DNA of 64,000 nucleotides from Streptomyces sp. VRA16 Mangrove soil (GCF_017377775.1 NZ_JAFVLN010000006.1:1-64000), one strand, 5' to 3'. Positions 51,958 to 61,085 are shown, numbered from the stretch's first letter. A program made the numbers and translations. The notes: a model not told the origin generated them from the sequence alone.

Positions 51958-52033
51958 GCGGCTCATCGTATGCGGCACGCGCGCCTCCGTCGCCTGTTGC
52001 GTCGGACCACTGTTTCGCCGTTCTCTACGCGCG

Positions 52034-53245
52034 TCAGGCGGAGGTACTGCCGGAAAATCCCGCCCGGCAGTCCTGATCCGCGTCCGCACAGACCACCGAT
52101 CGGTACGAGCCAGTTCCGATCTCGGCGAAGTTGCTGAGGCTCTCCGTGCCCGGTTCGAAGTAACCGGTGTGGCCCTTGGCGTCTCCTGCGGCGACAACCC
52201 GGGAGCCGAAGGCCGAGGAGACCGGGTCCGCACCGTGTCCGAGCCCGCCGACCTCCAGGTACGGCACGTCCTGGATCCAGTCGTCCTTGTCGCGAGTCGC
52301 CCACACGCGCGCGCGGGTGTGCAGGCCCGCGACATTCTGCGTACGCATCCCCGGGCTGCCGGCCACCGCGATGTCGCTGACCCGCGACGGCACGTTGTGC
52401 GCTGCGACGCCGCAGACCACCGAGCCGTAGCTGTGGCAGTACAGGGCGACGGGCGAGCTGCCGGGCAGGCCGCGCAGCATCGCGTTGAGCCGGACCGCGC
52501 CGTCGTCCGCGCGCATCGCCGTGGCGGCGTCCACGCCCAGGCCGACGGGGGCCGTGTAGTCGGCCCACGCGATGACCGCAGTGCGGGTGTGCGGGCTCGC
52601 CGTGCGCTCGGCCGCGTAGAGCGAGCGGGCCATGCCCACCGGTGCGGAGTACTTGCGGAACGTGCGCTGGAAGGTCAGCACGTTCGTGTCGACACCCGGC
52701 ACCACGACCGAGACGCGCTGCGCCTTGTCGAGGTCGCCGAACACCTCGGCCACCCGGCCGGCGCCGGTGGGGTCGAAGGCGAGGATGTCGCGGTCGGACC
52801 GGGCCAGGAGCGCGAAACGCTGCCTACGTTGCGTCGCGTCGGCATGACCCACCGACGACAGGCGGCTGTCGTGCATGCGCCCGCGCTCGACCTTGGCGGC
52901 CTGGTGCAGCGCGATGCGGTTCGCCTGGTAGCGCAGTTCCACGGGCGCGCCGTTCATGTTGCCGACCGCGAGCGGATAGCGGGCGGCGAGGCGACTGCGC
53001 TGGTGAGGGGTGAGCGAGGCGAAGAAGTGCCCGAGCCGGGCGGGCGAGCCGTCGGCGGAGGGCAGCGCGTGCCCGTCTATCCGACCGTGCTCCCAGGCGG
53101 TGAGTGCGGACCGGAGCGGCGTCGCGACGCCGCGGTGCTGACGAACCGCTGTCCAGCCGGTGGTCGCCAGCATGACGAACACGACGGCCAGCGCAAGCAG
53201 TGCGCGCCAGACGTTGAGTTGGGGGGACGAGTCGAAGGAAGTCAC
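52034..53245 (-). CDS. DUF1023 alpha/beta hydrolase, membrane-anchored, paralog 2
   Basis: 403-residue paralog of the 47522-48652 protein. GTG 53245 is preceded by AGGG and gives VTSFDSSPQLNVW then a membrane segment (ALLALAVVFVMLATTGW, about 14-32). The elbow ALYCHSYGSVVCG (Ser near 277) and AFDPTGAGRVAEVFGDL match. His is in AKGHTGYF. The two paralogs share about the same domain layout, so probably arose by duplication. Separated from the other by the two-component system and DUF4429. Confidence 0.85.
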   Translation of the reverse strand: MTSFDSSPQLNVWRALLALAVVFVMLATTGWTAVRQHRGVATPLRSALTAWEHGRIDGHALPSADGSPARLGHFFASLTPHQRSRLAARYPLAVGNMNGAPVELRYQANRIALHQAAKVERGRMHDSRLSSVGHADATQRRQRFALLARSDRDILAFDPTGAGRVAEVFGDLDKAQRVSVVVPGVDTNVLTFQRTFRKYSAPVGMARSLYAAERTASPHTRTAVIAWADYTAPVGLGVDAATAMRADDGAVRLNAMLRGLPGSSPVALYCHSYGSVVCGVAAHNVPSRVSDIAVAGSPGMRTQNVAGLHTRARVWATRDKDDWIQDVPYLEVGGLGHGADPVSSAFGSRVVAAGDAKGHTGYFEPGTESLSNFAEIGTGSYRSVVCADADQDCRAGFSGSTSA

Positions 53246-53391
53246 TGCGGGACACCCTAGGAGAAGCGCATGAGGCTCCGTGCCACGGGTGAGGCAGATC
53301 ACGTTTTGCGCGGTGCATTCAGGTAAAAGCGGACACGGTTGAGGTCAAGTCTTCACGCTGCGTAGGGAGTCGAAGCGCTGCGTGTGCGCGG

Positions 53392-53421
53392 GAGTGCGAC
53401 CGGCGTCACGTCGGCGCACTC
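53392..53421 (-). terminator. Hairpin after the tetR gene
   Basis: GAGTGCG (53392-53398) pairs with CGCACTC (53415-53421), ending 10 bases before the tetR stop on the minus strand. Confidence 0.45.
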
Positions 53422-53430
53422 GTGCGCCGT

Positions 53431-54072
53431 TCACGTGTGATCGCGACGCCAGTGTTCACCGAGCGCCGGATTCAGGTGATCGAGATACGTCTCCGTGAGG
53501 GCGCGGATCGCGTCGACGCTGGCGTCCTCGCCGGCGCCCCACAGGCGTCCGCTCAGGCGCATCACGCCACTGAACGCGGCCACGGCCACGCGTGGGCGCG
53601 GATCGCTGTCCACGTCGACGCCCTCACGCTCGGCGATGACGTGCGCGATCTCCTCCTCCAGCTCGATCGAGCGGCGCAGATGTGCGGCGAGCAGCGGGGG
53701 AGTCGACTCGATCATCTGGTAGGTCCGCATGTGGAGTTCGACCGGAATGACCTCCTCCACGGAGCGGCTCAGGGCGTCCCAGGTGCCGAGGACGGTGTGC
53801 CGCAGGGCCTCGAACGGGCTTTCCTCTGCGGGGCGTTCGCGCAGTGCGGCGACGAAACGGCCCTCCACCATCTCCTGCACCGCGAACGCGGCCTCCTCCT
53901 TGTTCGCGAAATAGCGGAAGAAGGTGCGCTGGGAGACCTCGCAGGCCTCGACGATCTCGTCGACCGTCGTCCGGTCGAACCCTTGGGCCGTGAAGAGCTC
54001 AAGTGCCGAACGCAGCAGGGCGTTTCGCGTGCGTTGCTTCTTGAGTTCACGCAGGTTGGGTCGGGCGGCCAT
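53431..54072 (-). CDS. TetR family regulator, probable efflux repressor
   Basis: 213 residues. HTH: LFTAQGFDRTTVDEIVEACEVSQRTFFRYFANKEE (key part TTVDEIVEACEVSQRTFF, near residue 35-52). C-terminal domain of the MftR type (EVIPVELHMRTYQMIESTPPL). Divergent from an MFS pump with a 110-base gap carrying an inverted repeat. Likely represses the pump. Confidence 0.88.
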   Translation of the reverse strand: MAARPNLRELKKQRTRNALLRSALELFTAQGFDRTTVDEIVEACEVSQRTFFRYFANKEEAAFAVQEMVEGRFVAALRERPAEESPFEALRHTVLGTWDALSRSVEEVIPVELHMRTYQMIESTPPLLAAHLRRSIELEEEIAHVIAEREGVDVDSDPRPRVAVAAFSGVMRLSGRLWGAGEDASVDAIRALTETYLDHLNPALGEHWRRDHT

Positions 54073-54120
54073 GGTCCTCTTTCTAGCCGTTTGTGCAGAT
54101 CAGCATAGTGTGAGCGAAGC

Positions 54121-54157
54121 GACAGTTACCGACTTGTGAAATGGTTGGTCAACTGTC
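54121..54157. promoter_or_regulatory. GACAGTT inverted repeat in tetR/MFS gap
   Basis: GACAGTT (54121-54127) and AACTGTC (54151-54157) are exact inverse copies 23 bases apart. They lie in the tetR/MFS intergenic region. Operator role is inferred. Confidence 0.45.
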
Positions 54158-54182
54158 AGGGGCTGTCACTAGCCTCGAACGC

Positions 54183-55793
54183 ATGACTAGTCAGATCACT
54201 GTCGACAAGGCGGACAGGGTTCCGGAGCCCGGCCCCGCCCCGGCATCCGCCAAGGGACTTCGTGGCCACCCTTGGTTGACCCTCTTCTCTGTCGCTATCG
54301 GTGTGATGATGGTCGCCCTCGACGGCACCATCGTCGCCATCGCCAACCCGGCCATTCAGAAGGACCTCAGCGCGAGCTTCGCCGATGTCCAGTGGATCAC
54401 CAACGGCTACTTCCTCGCCCTCGCGGTTACGCTGATCACCGCGGGCAAGCTCGGCGACCGGTTCGGACACCGACAGACCTTCCTCATAGGCGTGGTCGGC
54501 TTCGCCGCCGCATCGGGAGCCATCGGCCTGTCCGACAGCATCGCTTTCGTCATCACGTTCCGGGTGTTCCAGGGCCTGTTCGGCGCGCTGCTCATGCCGG
54601 CCGCGCTCGGCCTGCTGCGGGCCACGTTCCCGGCCGAGAAGCTCAACATGGCGATCGGCATCTGGGGCATGGTGATCGGCGCCTCGACCGCCGGCGGGCC
54701 CATCCTCGGTGGCCTGCTCGTCCAGCACGTCAGCTGGCAGTCGGTCTTCTTCATCAACGTCCCGGTCGGCGTCATCGCGCTCGTCCTCGGGCTCGTCATC
54801 CTTCTCGACCACCGTGCGGAGAACGCGCCGCGCTCCTTCGACATCCTCGGCATCGTGCTGCTCTCCGGCGCGATGTTCTGTCTGGTCTGGGCCCTCATCA
54901 AGGCGCCGGCCTGGGGTTGGGGCGACGGCAAGACGTGGGCGTTCCTCGCGGCGGCGGTGCTGTGCTTCGTGCTCTTCGCGCTCTGGGAGACCCGGGTCGC
55001 GGAGCCCCTCATCCCGCTGGGGCTGTTCCGCTCGGTGCCGCTGTCGGCCGGTGTGGTTTTGATGGTGCTCATGGCCATCGCATTCATGGGCGGGCTGTTC
55101 TTCGTCACCTTCTACCTGCAGAACGTGCACGGGATGAGCCCGGTCGACAGCGGCCTGCACCTGCTTCCGCTGACCGGCATGATGATCGTCGCCTCGCCGC
55201 TGGCGGGCGCGATGATCACGAAGGTCGGCCCGCGCATCCCGCTCGCGGGCGGCATGGTGTGCACGGCCCTCGCCATGTACGGGATGTCCACGCTGGAGGC
55301 GGGCACGGGCAGCGGCATCATGTCCGTCTGGTTCGCCCTGCTCGGCCTCGGCCTGGCACCGGTGATGGTCGGTGCCACGGAGGTCATCGTGGGCAACGCT
55401 CCGATGGAGCTGTCCGGTGTCGCCGGCGGACTCCAGCAGGCCGCGATGCAGATCGGCGGCAGCCTCGGCACCGCCGTGCTCGGTGCCGTGATGGCGTCGA
55501 AGGTCGACAACGACCTGGCGGGCAACTGGGCCGACGCCAAGCTTCCGCCGCTCACCGCCGGACAACTGGATCAGGCGTCGGAGGCGGTCCAGGTCGGTGT
55601 CGCTCCGGTCCCGGACCAGACTCCTGCCGCCATCGCCGCGAAGATCACCGATGTCGCCCACGACACGTTCATCTCCGGCATGAGCCTGGCCTGCCTGGTC
55701 GCCGCGGGAGTGGCGGTCGTCGCCATCTTCGTCGCGCTGCTGACCAAGCGGGGCGAGAACGCGGAGGCGGGCGCGGGGGCCGCACACATCTGA
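54183..55793 (+). CDS. MFS drug/proton antiporter, 14-TM (EmrB/QacA) type
   Basis: 536-residue membrane transporter. TM1 has the DHA2 motif VALDGTIVAIANPAI (Asp near 48), GKLGDRFGHRQTF is motif A (near 95) and GPILGGLLVQH motif C (near 175). About 14 hydrophobic segments. ATG 54183 is used because the upstream ATG 54141 would overlap the inverted repeat. Predicted to export a hydrophobic toxin or metabolite; regulated by divergent TetR. Substrate unknown. Confidence 0.92.
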   Translation: MTSQITVDKADRVPEPGPAPASAKGLRGHPWLTLFSVAIGVMMVALDGTIVAIANPAIQKDLSASFADVQWITNGYFLALAVTLITAGKLGDRFGHRQTFLIGVVGFAAASGAIGLSDSIAFVITFRVFQGLFGALLMPAALGLLRATFPAEKLNMAIGIWGMVIGASTAGGPILGGLLVQHVSWQSVFFINVPVGVIALVLGLVILLDHRAENAPRSFDILGIVLLSGAMFCLVWALIKAPAWGWGDGKTWAFLAAAVLCFVLFALWETRVAEPLIPLGLFRSVPLSAGVVLMVLMAIAFMGGLFFVTFYLQNVHGMSPVDSGLHLLPLTGMMIVASPLAGAMITKVGPRIPLAGGMVCTALAMYGMSTLEAGTGSGIMSVWFALLGLGLAPVMVGATEVIVGNAPMELSGVAGGLQQAAMQIGGSLGTAVLGAVMASKVDNDLAGNWADAKLPPLTAGQLDQASEAVQVGVAPVPDQTPAAIAAKITDVAHDTFISGMSLACLVAAGVAVVAIFVALLTKRGENAEAGAGAAHI

Positions 55794-55852
55794 CGCGTTC
55801 GGCTCTGCCGCGTTCAGCCGGGCACGCGGGGGTGAAACCGCCCGTGCGAGGG

Positions 55853-55879
55853 AAGCCCTCGGGAACTTTCCGAGGGCTT
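55853..55879 (+). terminator. Strong terminator after the MFS gene
   Basis: AAGCCCTCGG (55853-55862) pairs perfectly with CCGAGGGCTT (55870-55879), followed by TCGCTT. Confidence 0.85.
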
Positions 55880-56000
55880 TCGCTTATCCGGGTGACGTCC
55901 CTCGACACCCCTTCCCGGAACCGATCCTTCCGGGCCAGAGTGTCAGGCAAGCGATCAGTCGCGAACGCAACTGGTCGATATGACACGGGGGTTGATGCAC

Positions 56001-56375
56001 ATGCGTACGTCCATGATGGCCAAGGTGACCACGGTCGCACTCGCCACGATGGCTCTCACACCCGGCCTCGCCACCGCGGCCGCACCGCCGACGCTCGTAA
56101 ACTGCGCGGCGGGGGAGCTGTGCCTGTGGGCGAAGACCGATTTCAAGGGGGCCCGCCACACCTACGAGCTGTCCGGGACCGACATCGAGAGTTGCGTCGC
56201 GCTGCCGGAGGGGAGCAGCGCGGCGTCCCTCGCCAACCGGACCGGCCGGCCCGTCACCACCTACCAGTCCGCGGAGTGCGCGGAGACCGGGGAGTTCCAG
56301 ACGTACCCCGGCAGCGGTACCTGGGCGCCCGAAGCTCCGTATCGCGTACGGGCGTTCAAGATCTGGGAGAGATGA
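56001..56375 (+). CDS. Small secreted peptidase-inhibitor I36-like protein
   Basis: 124 residues. The signal is residues 1-26 (MRTSMMAKVTTVALATMALTPGLATA|A), after which CAAGELCLWAKTDFKGARHTYEL begins the crystallin-like/I36 fold. Four Cys suggest two disulfides. Resembles Streptomyces metalloproteinase inhibitor SMPI-type small proteins. ATG 56001 is chosen, 9 nt after GGGGG; ATG 55995 is possible. No partner protease is adjacent. Confidence 0.8.
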   Translation: MRTSMMAKVTTVALATMALTPGLATAAAPPTLVNCAAGELCLWAKTDFKGARHTYELSGTDIESCVALPEGSSAASLANRTGRPVTTYQSAECAETGEFQTYPGSGTWAPEAPYRVRAFKIWER

Positions 56376-56461
56376 GGCGGCGCGCCGCGCGGCAGACGTA
56401 GACGGCGACAAGCGGGGTACCCGAATCATGGCCCGAGTCCGAACGAACTCAGGGAGTGATG

Positions 56462-56770
56462 ATGGCGGGCTTCGGACACACCACGCGCAAGCGCCCCCGT
56501 TCACGTGGCCGTACGTGGTCACGGAGCGGGCCGGATCGCGCGTCGCTCGGAATCATCGGCCTCATCTGCGCGATCGCCGGGTTCTTCGTCCTGCAGATCG
56601 TGCTCGGACCGGCCGCCGTCGTCTGCGGCTGGCTGGCCATGGGCCGTCGGTGGACCGGCACCCAGTCGATGCCGGCCCTGGTCGCGGTCGTGCTCGGTGC
56701 GATCGACACTCTGCTCGCGATCGTCTGGCTCGCCTCAGGGATCGGAGCCACCGCGGGAGGAATGTTCTGA
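56462..56770 (+). CDS. Small DUF4190-like membrane protein
   Basis: 102 residues. A basic N-tail (THTTRKRPRSRGRTWS region) is followed by two transmembrane segments (about 30-58 and 70-97) typical of DUF4190. ATG 56462 lies 5 nt after AGGGAG; 56456 GTG and 56459 ATG are alternatives. Function unknown. Ends 27 bases from the converging K+ channel gene. Confidence 0.75.
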   Translation: MAGFGHTTRKRPRSRGRTWSRSGPDRASLGIIGLICAIAGFFVLQIVLGPAAVVCGWLAMGRRWTGTQSMPALVAVVLGAIDTLLAIVWLASGIGATAGGMF

Positions 56771-56797
56771 GCGCGAGCGGATGACCGTTCCGAGCGG

Positions 56798-57841
56798 TTA
56801 ACTCCAGGCGGCCCCGGGCGAGTTCCCGGGGCTGTCCATGGCCGCAGGCTCACCCGTGGAGAGGCGCGGTATTCCCGTCTCGTCCGCACCCGTCCCCGCA
56901 CTCACGCCCACTGCCGCGGGCGCAGCGCCCCTGACGGGCGCCTCCGGCAGACCGGGCATCTCCTTCGCCTCGGACCCGTCAGGATTCCCGGGTCCGTCAG
57001 GATTCCCCGACCCGTCAGGGTGCCCGGTCTCGTCCACCTCTCCGGACCCGTCGGGCTCCCCGGACCCGCCCGGTGCCCTCGCCCCGTCCGACTGCCCGGA
57101 CACGCCTGATGATCCGGGCGTCCCCGAGAGCACTGCCACTTGGGCCCGCAGCGCGCGCACCTCCAGGGTGAGTGCCTCGATGGCCTCCGTCTGACGGCGC
57201 TCTTCCGCGTCGTCCTTCTCGAAGCGGGAGATGAACCACGCCGCGATATTGGCGGTGACCACACCGAGCAGCGCGATGCCGGACAGCATCAGACCCACCG
57301 CGAGCGCCCGGCCCATTCCGGTCGTGGGCGCGTGATCGCCGTAGCCGACCGTCGTCATGGTGGTGAACGACCACCACACGGCGTCGCCCAACGTCTTGAT
57401 GTTCCCGTTCGGCGAGTCCCGCTCTACGGAGAGAACCGCCAGTGAGCCGAACATCAGCAGGCCCACCACGGCTCCGGCCACATACGTCGTGAGCCTTATC
57501 TGCTCCGCCATCCGGGCCCGCCGGCCGAGCAGGAGCAGCGTCGACACCACGCGCAGCAGCCGCAGGGGCTGTGCGAGAGGGAGCACCACGGCAAGGAGGT
57601 CGAGGAGGTGCGAGCGTACGAAGTGCTGACGGTCAGGGGCGAGACCGAGCCGGACGAGGTAGTCGAGGGCGAACGCGCCCCACACCGCCCACTCGACGAC
57701 CATGCAGACGTGGTTCACCGCGCGCGAGGCGTCCGGCCGGACGATGGGAACCGCGTAGGCCAGGGCGAACGCCAGGGCCAGGGCGAACAGCGGGCGCTGC
57801 GTGTGCCGTTCCCATCGGATCTGTGCCGGTTGCTCCTTCAT
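56798..57841 (-). CDS. Voltage-gated-type potassium channel
   Basis: 347-residue ion channel. Six hydrophobic segments can be counted (S1-S4 about 20-130, with the Arg-rich S4-like stretch PLRLLRVVSTLLLLGRRAR), then S5, pore helix and S6. The selectivity filter is TMTTVGYGDHAP (near 165). A coiled coil (EERRQTEAIEALTLEVRALRAQ region) follows S6 near 210-240. The last about 100 residues are Gly/Pro/Asp/Ser/Asn repeats (GNPDGPGNPDGSE), probably unstructured. Confidence 0.9.
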   Translation of the reverse strand: MKEQPAQIRWERHTQRPLFALALAFALAYAVPIVRPDASRAVNHVCMVVEWAVWGAFALDYLVRLGLAPDRQHFVRSHLLDLLAVVLPLAQPLRLLRVVSTLLLLGRRARMAEQIRLTTYVAGAVVGLLMFGSLAVLSVERDSPNGNIKTLGDAVWWSFTTMTTVGYGDHAPTTGMGRALAVGLMLSGIALLGVVTANIAAWFISRFEKDDAEERRQTEAIEALTLEVRALRAQVAVLSGTPGSSGVSGQSDGARAPGGSGEPDGSGEVDETGHPDGSGNPDGPGNPDGSEAKEMPGLPEAPVRGAAPAAVGVSAGTGADETGIPRLSTGEPAAMDSPGNSPGAAWS

Positions 57842-57863
57842 GCGCGCATCGTAGGAAAAGTCG

Positions 57864-57896
57864 GAGGGCGGCGGGACCACAGGTCCCACCGCCCTC
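57864..57896 (-). terminator. Terminator after aceE
   Basis: GAGGGCGGCGGGACC and GGTCCCACCGCCCTC (57864-57896) form a near-perfect 15-bp hairpin with a 3-nt loop, one mismatch, between the aceE stop and the K+ channel start. Confidence 0.75.
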
Positions 57897-57922
57897 GGAC
57901 GAGGCGTCGGCCCGGTGAGCCG

Positions 57923-60655
57923 TCAGGCGTCGCCCCCGGCCGCACCGGGGTCGGCGGCAGTGACGTCGAGGAGCTGGTAGCGGTCGATCGCCTGCTTCAG
58001 GACCGAGCGGTCGACCTTGCCCTCGCGGGCCAGTTCGGTGAGCACCGCGACCACGATCGACTGGGCGTCGATGTGGAAGAAGCGGCGCGCGGCGCCCCGG
58101 GTGTCGGCGAAGCCGAAGCCGTCCGCGCCCAGCGACTGGTAGGTGCCCGGCACCCAGCGGGAGATCTGGTCCGGCACCGAGCGCATCCAGTCGGAGACCG
58201 CGACGAACGGGCCTTCCGCGCCGGACAGCTTCTGCGTGACGTAGGGCGTGCGCTGCTCCTCCTCGGGGTGCAGCAGGTTGTGGCGCTCTACTTCCACTGC
58301 CTCGCGGCGCAGTTCGTTCCACGAGGTCGCGGACCACACGTCGGCCCGTACGTTCCACTCCTGGGCGAGGATCTGCTGGGCCTCCAGCGCCCACGGCACT
58401 CCGACGCCGGACGCCATGATCTGGGCCGGGATGGTGCCCGAGGAGCCGGCGCTGATGCGGTGGATGCCCTTGAGGATGCCGTCGACGTCGACGTCGGCGG
58501 GCTCCGCGGGGTGCTGGATCGGCTCGTTGTAGACGGTGAGGTAGTAGAAGACGTCCTCGCTGTCCGGGCCGTACATCCGGCGCAGACCGTCCTTGACGAT
58601 GTGCGCGATCTCGTAGGCGTACGCCGGGTCGTAGGCGACACAGCCGGGGTTCGTCGAGGCCAGCAGCTGCGAGTGGCCGTCGGCGTGCTGGAGACCTTCA
58701 CCGGTCAGGGTCGTGCGTCCCGCGGTCGCTCCGAGGACGAAGCCGCGGGCCAACTGGTCGGCCATCTGCCAGAACTGGTCACCGGTGCGCTGGAAACCGA
58801 ACATCGAGTAGAAGACGTAGACCGGGATCAGCGGCTCGCCGTGGGTCGCGTAGGCCGAGCCCGCCGCGATCAGGGAGGCGGTGCAGCCGGCCTCGGAGAT
58901 GCCGTCGTGCAGCATCTGTCCGGTCGGCGACTCCTTGTAGGCGAGCAGGAGTTCGCGGTCCACCGACTCGTACTGCTGGCCGAGCGGGTTGTAGATCTTC
59001 GCACTCGGGAAGAAGGAGTCCATGCCGAAGGTGCGGTACTCGTCGGGCGCGATCAGCACGAAGCGCTTGCCGATCTCCTTGTCCCGCATGAGGTCCTTGA
59101 GGAGCCGGACGAAGGCCATGGTCGTGGCGATCGACTGCTGACCCGAGCCCTTCTTCACACTCGCGTAGGTCTTGTCCTCGGGGAGCTGAAGGGGCTTCGC
59201 GCGCACGACACGGGTCGGGACATAGCCGCCCAGCGCCTTGCGGCGGTCGTGCATGTACTGGATCTCTTCGGAGTCGCGGCCCGGGTGGTAGTACGGCGGG
59301 GCGCCGCCCTCGAGCTGGGCGTCCGTGATCGGGATGTGCAGCCGGTCGCGGAAACCCTTCAGGTCGTCGACCGTGAGCTTCTTCATCTGGTGCGTCGCGT
59401 TGCGGCCCTCGAAGTTCGGGCCGAGCGTCCAGCCCTTGACCGTCTGCGCCAGGATCACCGTCGGCTGGCCCCGGTGCTCCTTGGCCGCCGTGAACGCCGC
59501 GAAGATCTTCTTGTGGTCATGGCCGCCGCGGCCCAGGTGCAGGATCTGGTCGTCGGTCATGTTCTCGACCATCGCGCGCAGGCGGTGGTCGCCGCCGAAG
59601 AAATGCTGACGGATGTACGAGCCGGGCTCGGTGGCGTACGTCTGGAACTGGCCGTCGGGCGTGGTGTTCAGCTTGTTGACCAGGACGCCGTCGCGGTCCT
59701 GGGCGAGCAGCGGGTCCCAACTCCGGTCCCAGACCAGCTTGATGACGTTCCAGCCGGCGCCGCGGAACTGGGACTCCAGCTCCTGGATGATCTTTCCGTT
59801 GCCGCGCACCGGGCCGTCCAGGCGCTGCAGGTTGCAGTTGACGACGAAGGTGAGGTTGTCCAGGCCCTCACGGGCGGCGATGGAGAGCTGGCCGAGGGAC
59901 TCGGGCTCGTCCATCTCGCCGTCGCCGAGGAAGGCCCACACGCGCGACTTGGAGGTGTCGGCGATGCCGCGGGCCTCCATGTAGCGGTTCATCCGGGCCT
60001 GGAAGATGGCGCCCAGCGGGCCGAGGCCCATGGAGACGGTGGGGAACTCCCAGAAGTCCGGCATCAGGCGCGGATGCGGGTACGAGGACAGGCCGTTGGG
60101 GGCCTTCGACTTCTCCTGGCGGAACGCGTCGAGCTGGTTCTCGGAGAGCCGGTCCAGGAGATAGGCGCGGGCGTAGATGCCGGGGGAGGCGTGGCCCTGG
60201 AAGAAGATCTGGTCGCCGCCGTCGCCCTCGTCCTTGCCGCGGAAGAAGTGGTTGAAGCCGACGTCGTACAGCGAGGCGGAGGAGGCGAAGGTCGCGATGT
60301 GGCCGCCGACGCCGATGCCGGGGCGCTGGGCGCGGGACACCATCACCGCGGCGTTCCACCGCGTCGCGTTGAGGACCTTGCGCTCGATCTCCTCGTTGCC
60401 GGGGAAGAACGGTTCGTCCTTGGTGGCGATCGTGTTGATGTAGTCGGTGCTGCGCATCTCGGGCACGGCCACGCGCTTCTCGCGGGCGCGCTCGATCAAC
60501 CGGAGCATCAGATAGCGGGCCCGCTCGCGGCCGCGCTCGTCGACCGCCGCGTCAAGGGAGTCGAGCCACTCCTGAGTCTCTTCGGGATCGAAGTCCGGGA
60601 CCTGGCTGGGGAGACCGCCAATGATGATCGGGTTGCGATCGGATCCGGAAGCCAC
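57923..60655 (-). CDS. aceE: Pyruvate dehydrogenase E1 component, homodimeric
   Basis: 910 residues. Decarboxylates pyruvate and passes the acetyl group to E2 lipoyl domains, using thiamine diphosphate. The ThDP motif begins LGDGEMDEPESLG (near residue 245) with NCNLQRLDGPVRGNGK after; HFFGGD, RYLMLR and the C-terminal GADGFGFADT are also typical. GTG start. Fast growth enzyme conserved in actinobacteria. Divergent from DUF3052; upstream 23-bp direct repeats may be regulatory. Confidence 0.97.
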   Translation of the reverse strand: MASGSDRNPIIIGGLPSQVPDFDPEETQEWLDSLDAAVDERGRERARYLMLRLIERAREKRVAVPEMRSTDYINTIATKDEPFFPGNEEIERKVLNATRWNAAVMVSRAQRPGIGVGGHIATFASSASLYDVGFNHFFRGKDEGDGGDQIFFQGHASPGIYARAYLLDRLSENQLDAFRQEKSKAPNGLSSYPHPRLMPDFWEFPTVSMGLGPLGAIFQARMNRYMEARGIADTSKSRVWAFLGDGEMDEPESLGQLSIAAREGLDNLTFVVNCNLQRLDGPVRGNGKIIQELESQFRGAGWNVIKLVWDRSWDPLLAQDRDGVLVNKLNTTPDGQFQTYATEPGSYIRQHFFGGDHRLRAMVENMTDDQILHLGRGGHDHKKIFAAFTAAKEHRGQPTVILAQTVKGWTLGPNFEGRNATHQMKKLTVDDLKGFRDRLHIPITDAQLEGGAPPYYHPGRDSEEIQYMHDRRKALGGYVPTRVVRAKPLQLPEDKTYASVKKGSGQQSIATTMAFVRLLKDLMRDKEIGKRFVLIAPDEYRTFGMDSFFPSAKIYNPLGQQYESVDRELLLAYKESPTGQMLHDGISEAGCTASLIAAGSAYATHGEPLIPVYVFYSMFGFQRTGDQFWQMADQLARGFVLGATAGRTTLTGEGLQHADGHSQLLASTNPGCVAYDPAYAYEIAHIVKDGLRRMYGPDSEDVFYYLTVYNEPIQHPAEPADVDVDGILKGIHRISAGSSGTIPAQIMASGVGVPWALEAQQILAQEWNVRADVWSATSWNELRREAVEVERHNLLHPEEEQRTPYVTQKLSGAEGPFVAVSDWMRSVPDQISRWVPGTYQSLGADGFGFADTRGAARRFFHIDAQSIVVAVLTELAREGKVDRSVLKQAIDRYQLLDVTAADPGAAGGDA

Positions 60656-61085
60656 GCTTTTCCCTCACTGTCGGTGATGCCGCTGTTGCACTGTCGGTTA
60701 CGCCGTTGTCCATCGTGTACCGCGGAATCGGAATCGTCATCTCTACCGAGAGGTAATCCGGATTCCGTTCGACGCCGAGGGGCGGGTGCTCACAAATCGC
60801 AACGATACGCGCATGTCGTTCAGGTGTTCCGTGGGGCCGTTCGGCCCTGATCACGCTCGGTGTCCGGGCAGTGCGGGCAAACCCGGCAGATCGCTGTGGC
60901 ATACATCACTGACCTGGGGGGATCCTTGACAGGAGTTGCGGTGACACCGCCGGGAACGTCACCGTTTCGGCGGTCTCGGCGGCCGGGTACTTGCGCGATC
61001 CGTCGCGCACGTGTGGACTACGGCCAACGCTTCGCGTGCGCGCGAGGCTGCAGACAACTTCGTAAACATGATCAGGAGGCAATCC
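60656..61085. other. Divergent aceE/DUF3052 promoter region (430 bases, no gene)
   Basis: No convincing gene. On the minus strand it should hold the aceE promoter; on the plus strand that of the DUF3052 gene. A TTGACA at 60926-60931 on the plus strand is a possible -35, but no clear -10 follows. Two 23-bp direct repeats lie next to aceE. AGGAGG at 61074-61079 is the DUF3052 ribosome-binding site. Confidence 0.6.
60666..60711. repeat. Two 23-bp direct repeats just upstream of aceE
   Basis: CACTGTCGGTGATGCCGCTG (60666-60685, unit to 60688) and CACTGTCGGTTACGCCGTTG (60689-60708, unit to 60711) are adjacent direct repeats sharing CACTGTCGGT and GCCG. They lie 11 bases before the aceE start on the minus strand, in the position of a 5' untranslated leader or operator. 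Confidence 0.55.

Noticed and set aside
60860..61085. Small plus-strand gene before DUF3052
   Set aside because: The open frame is Arg-rich with no family features and overlaps the DUF3052 start in another frame.
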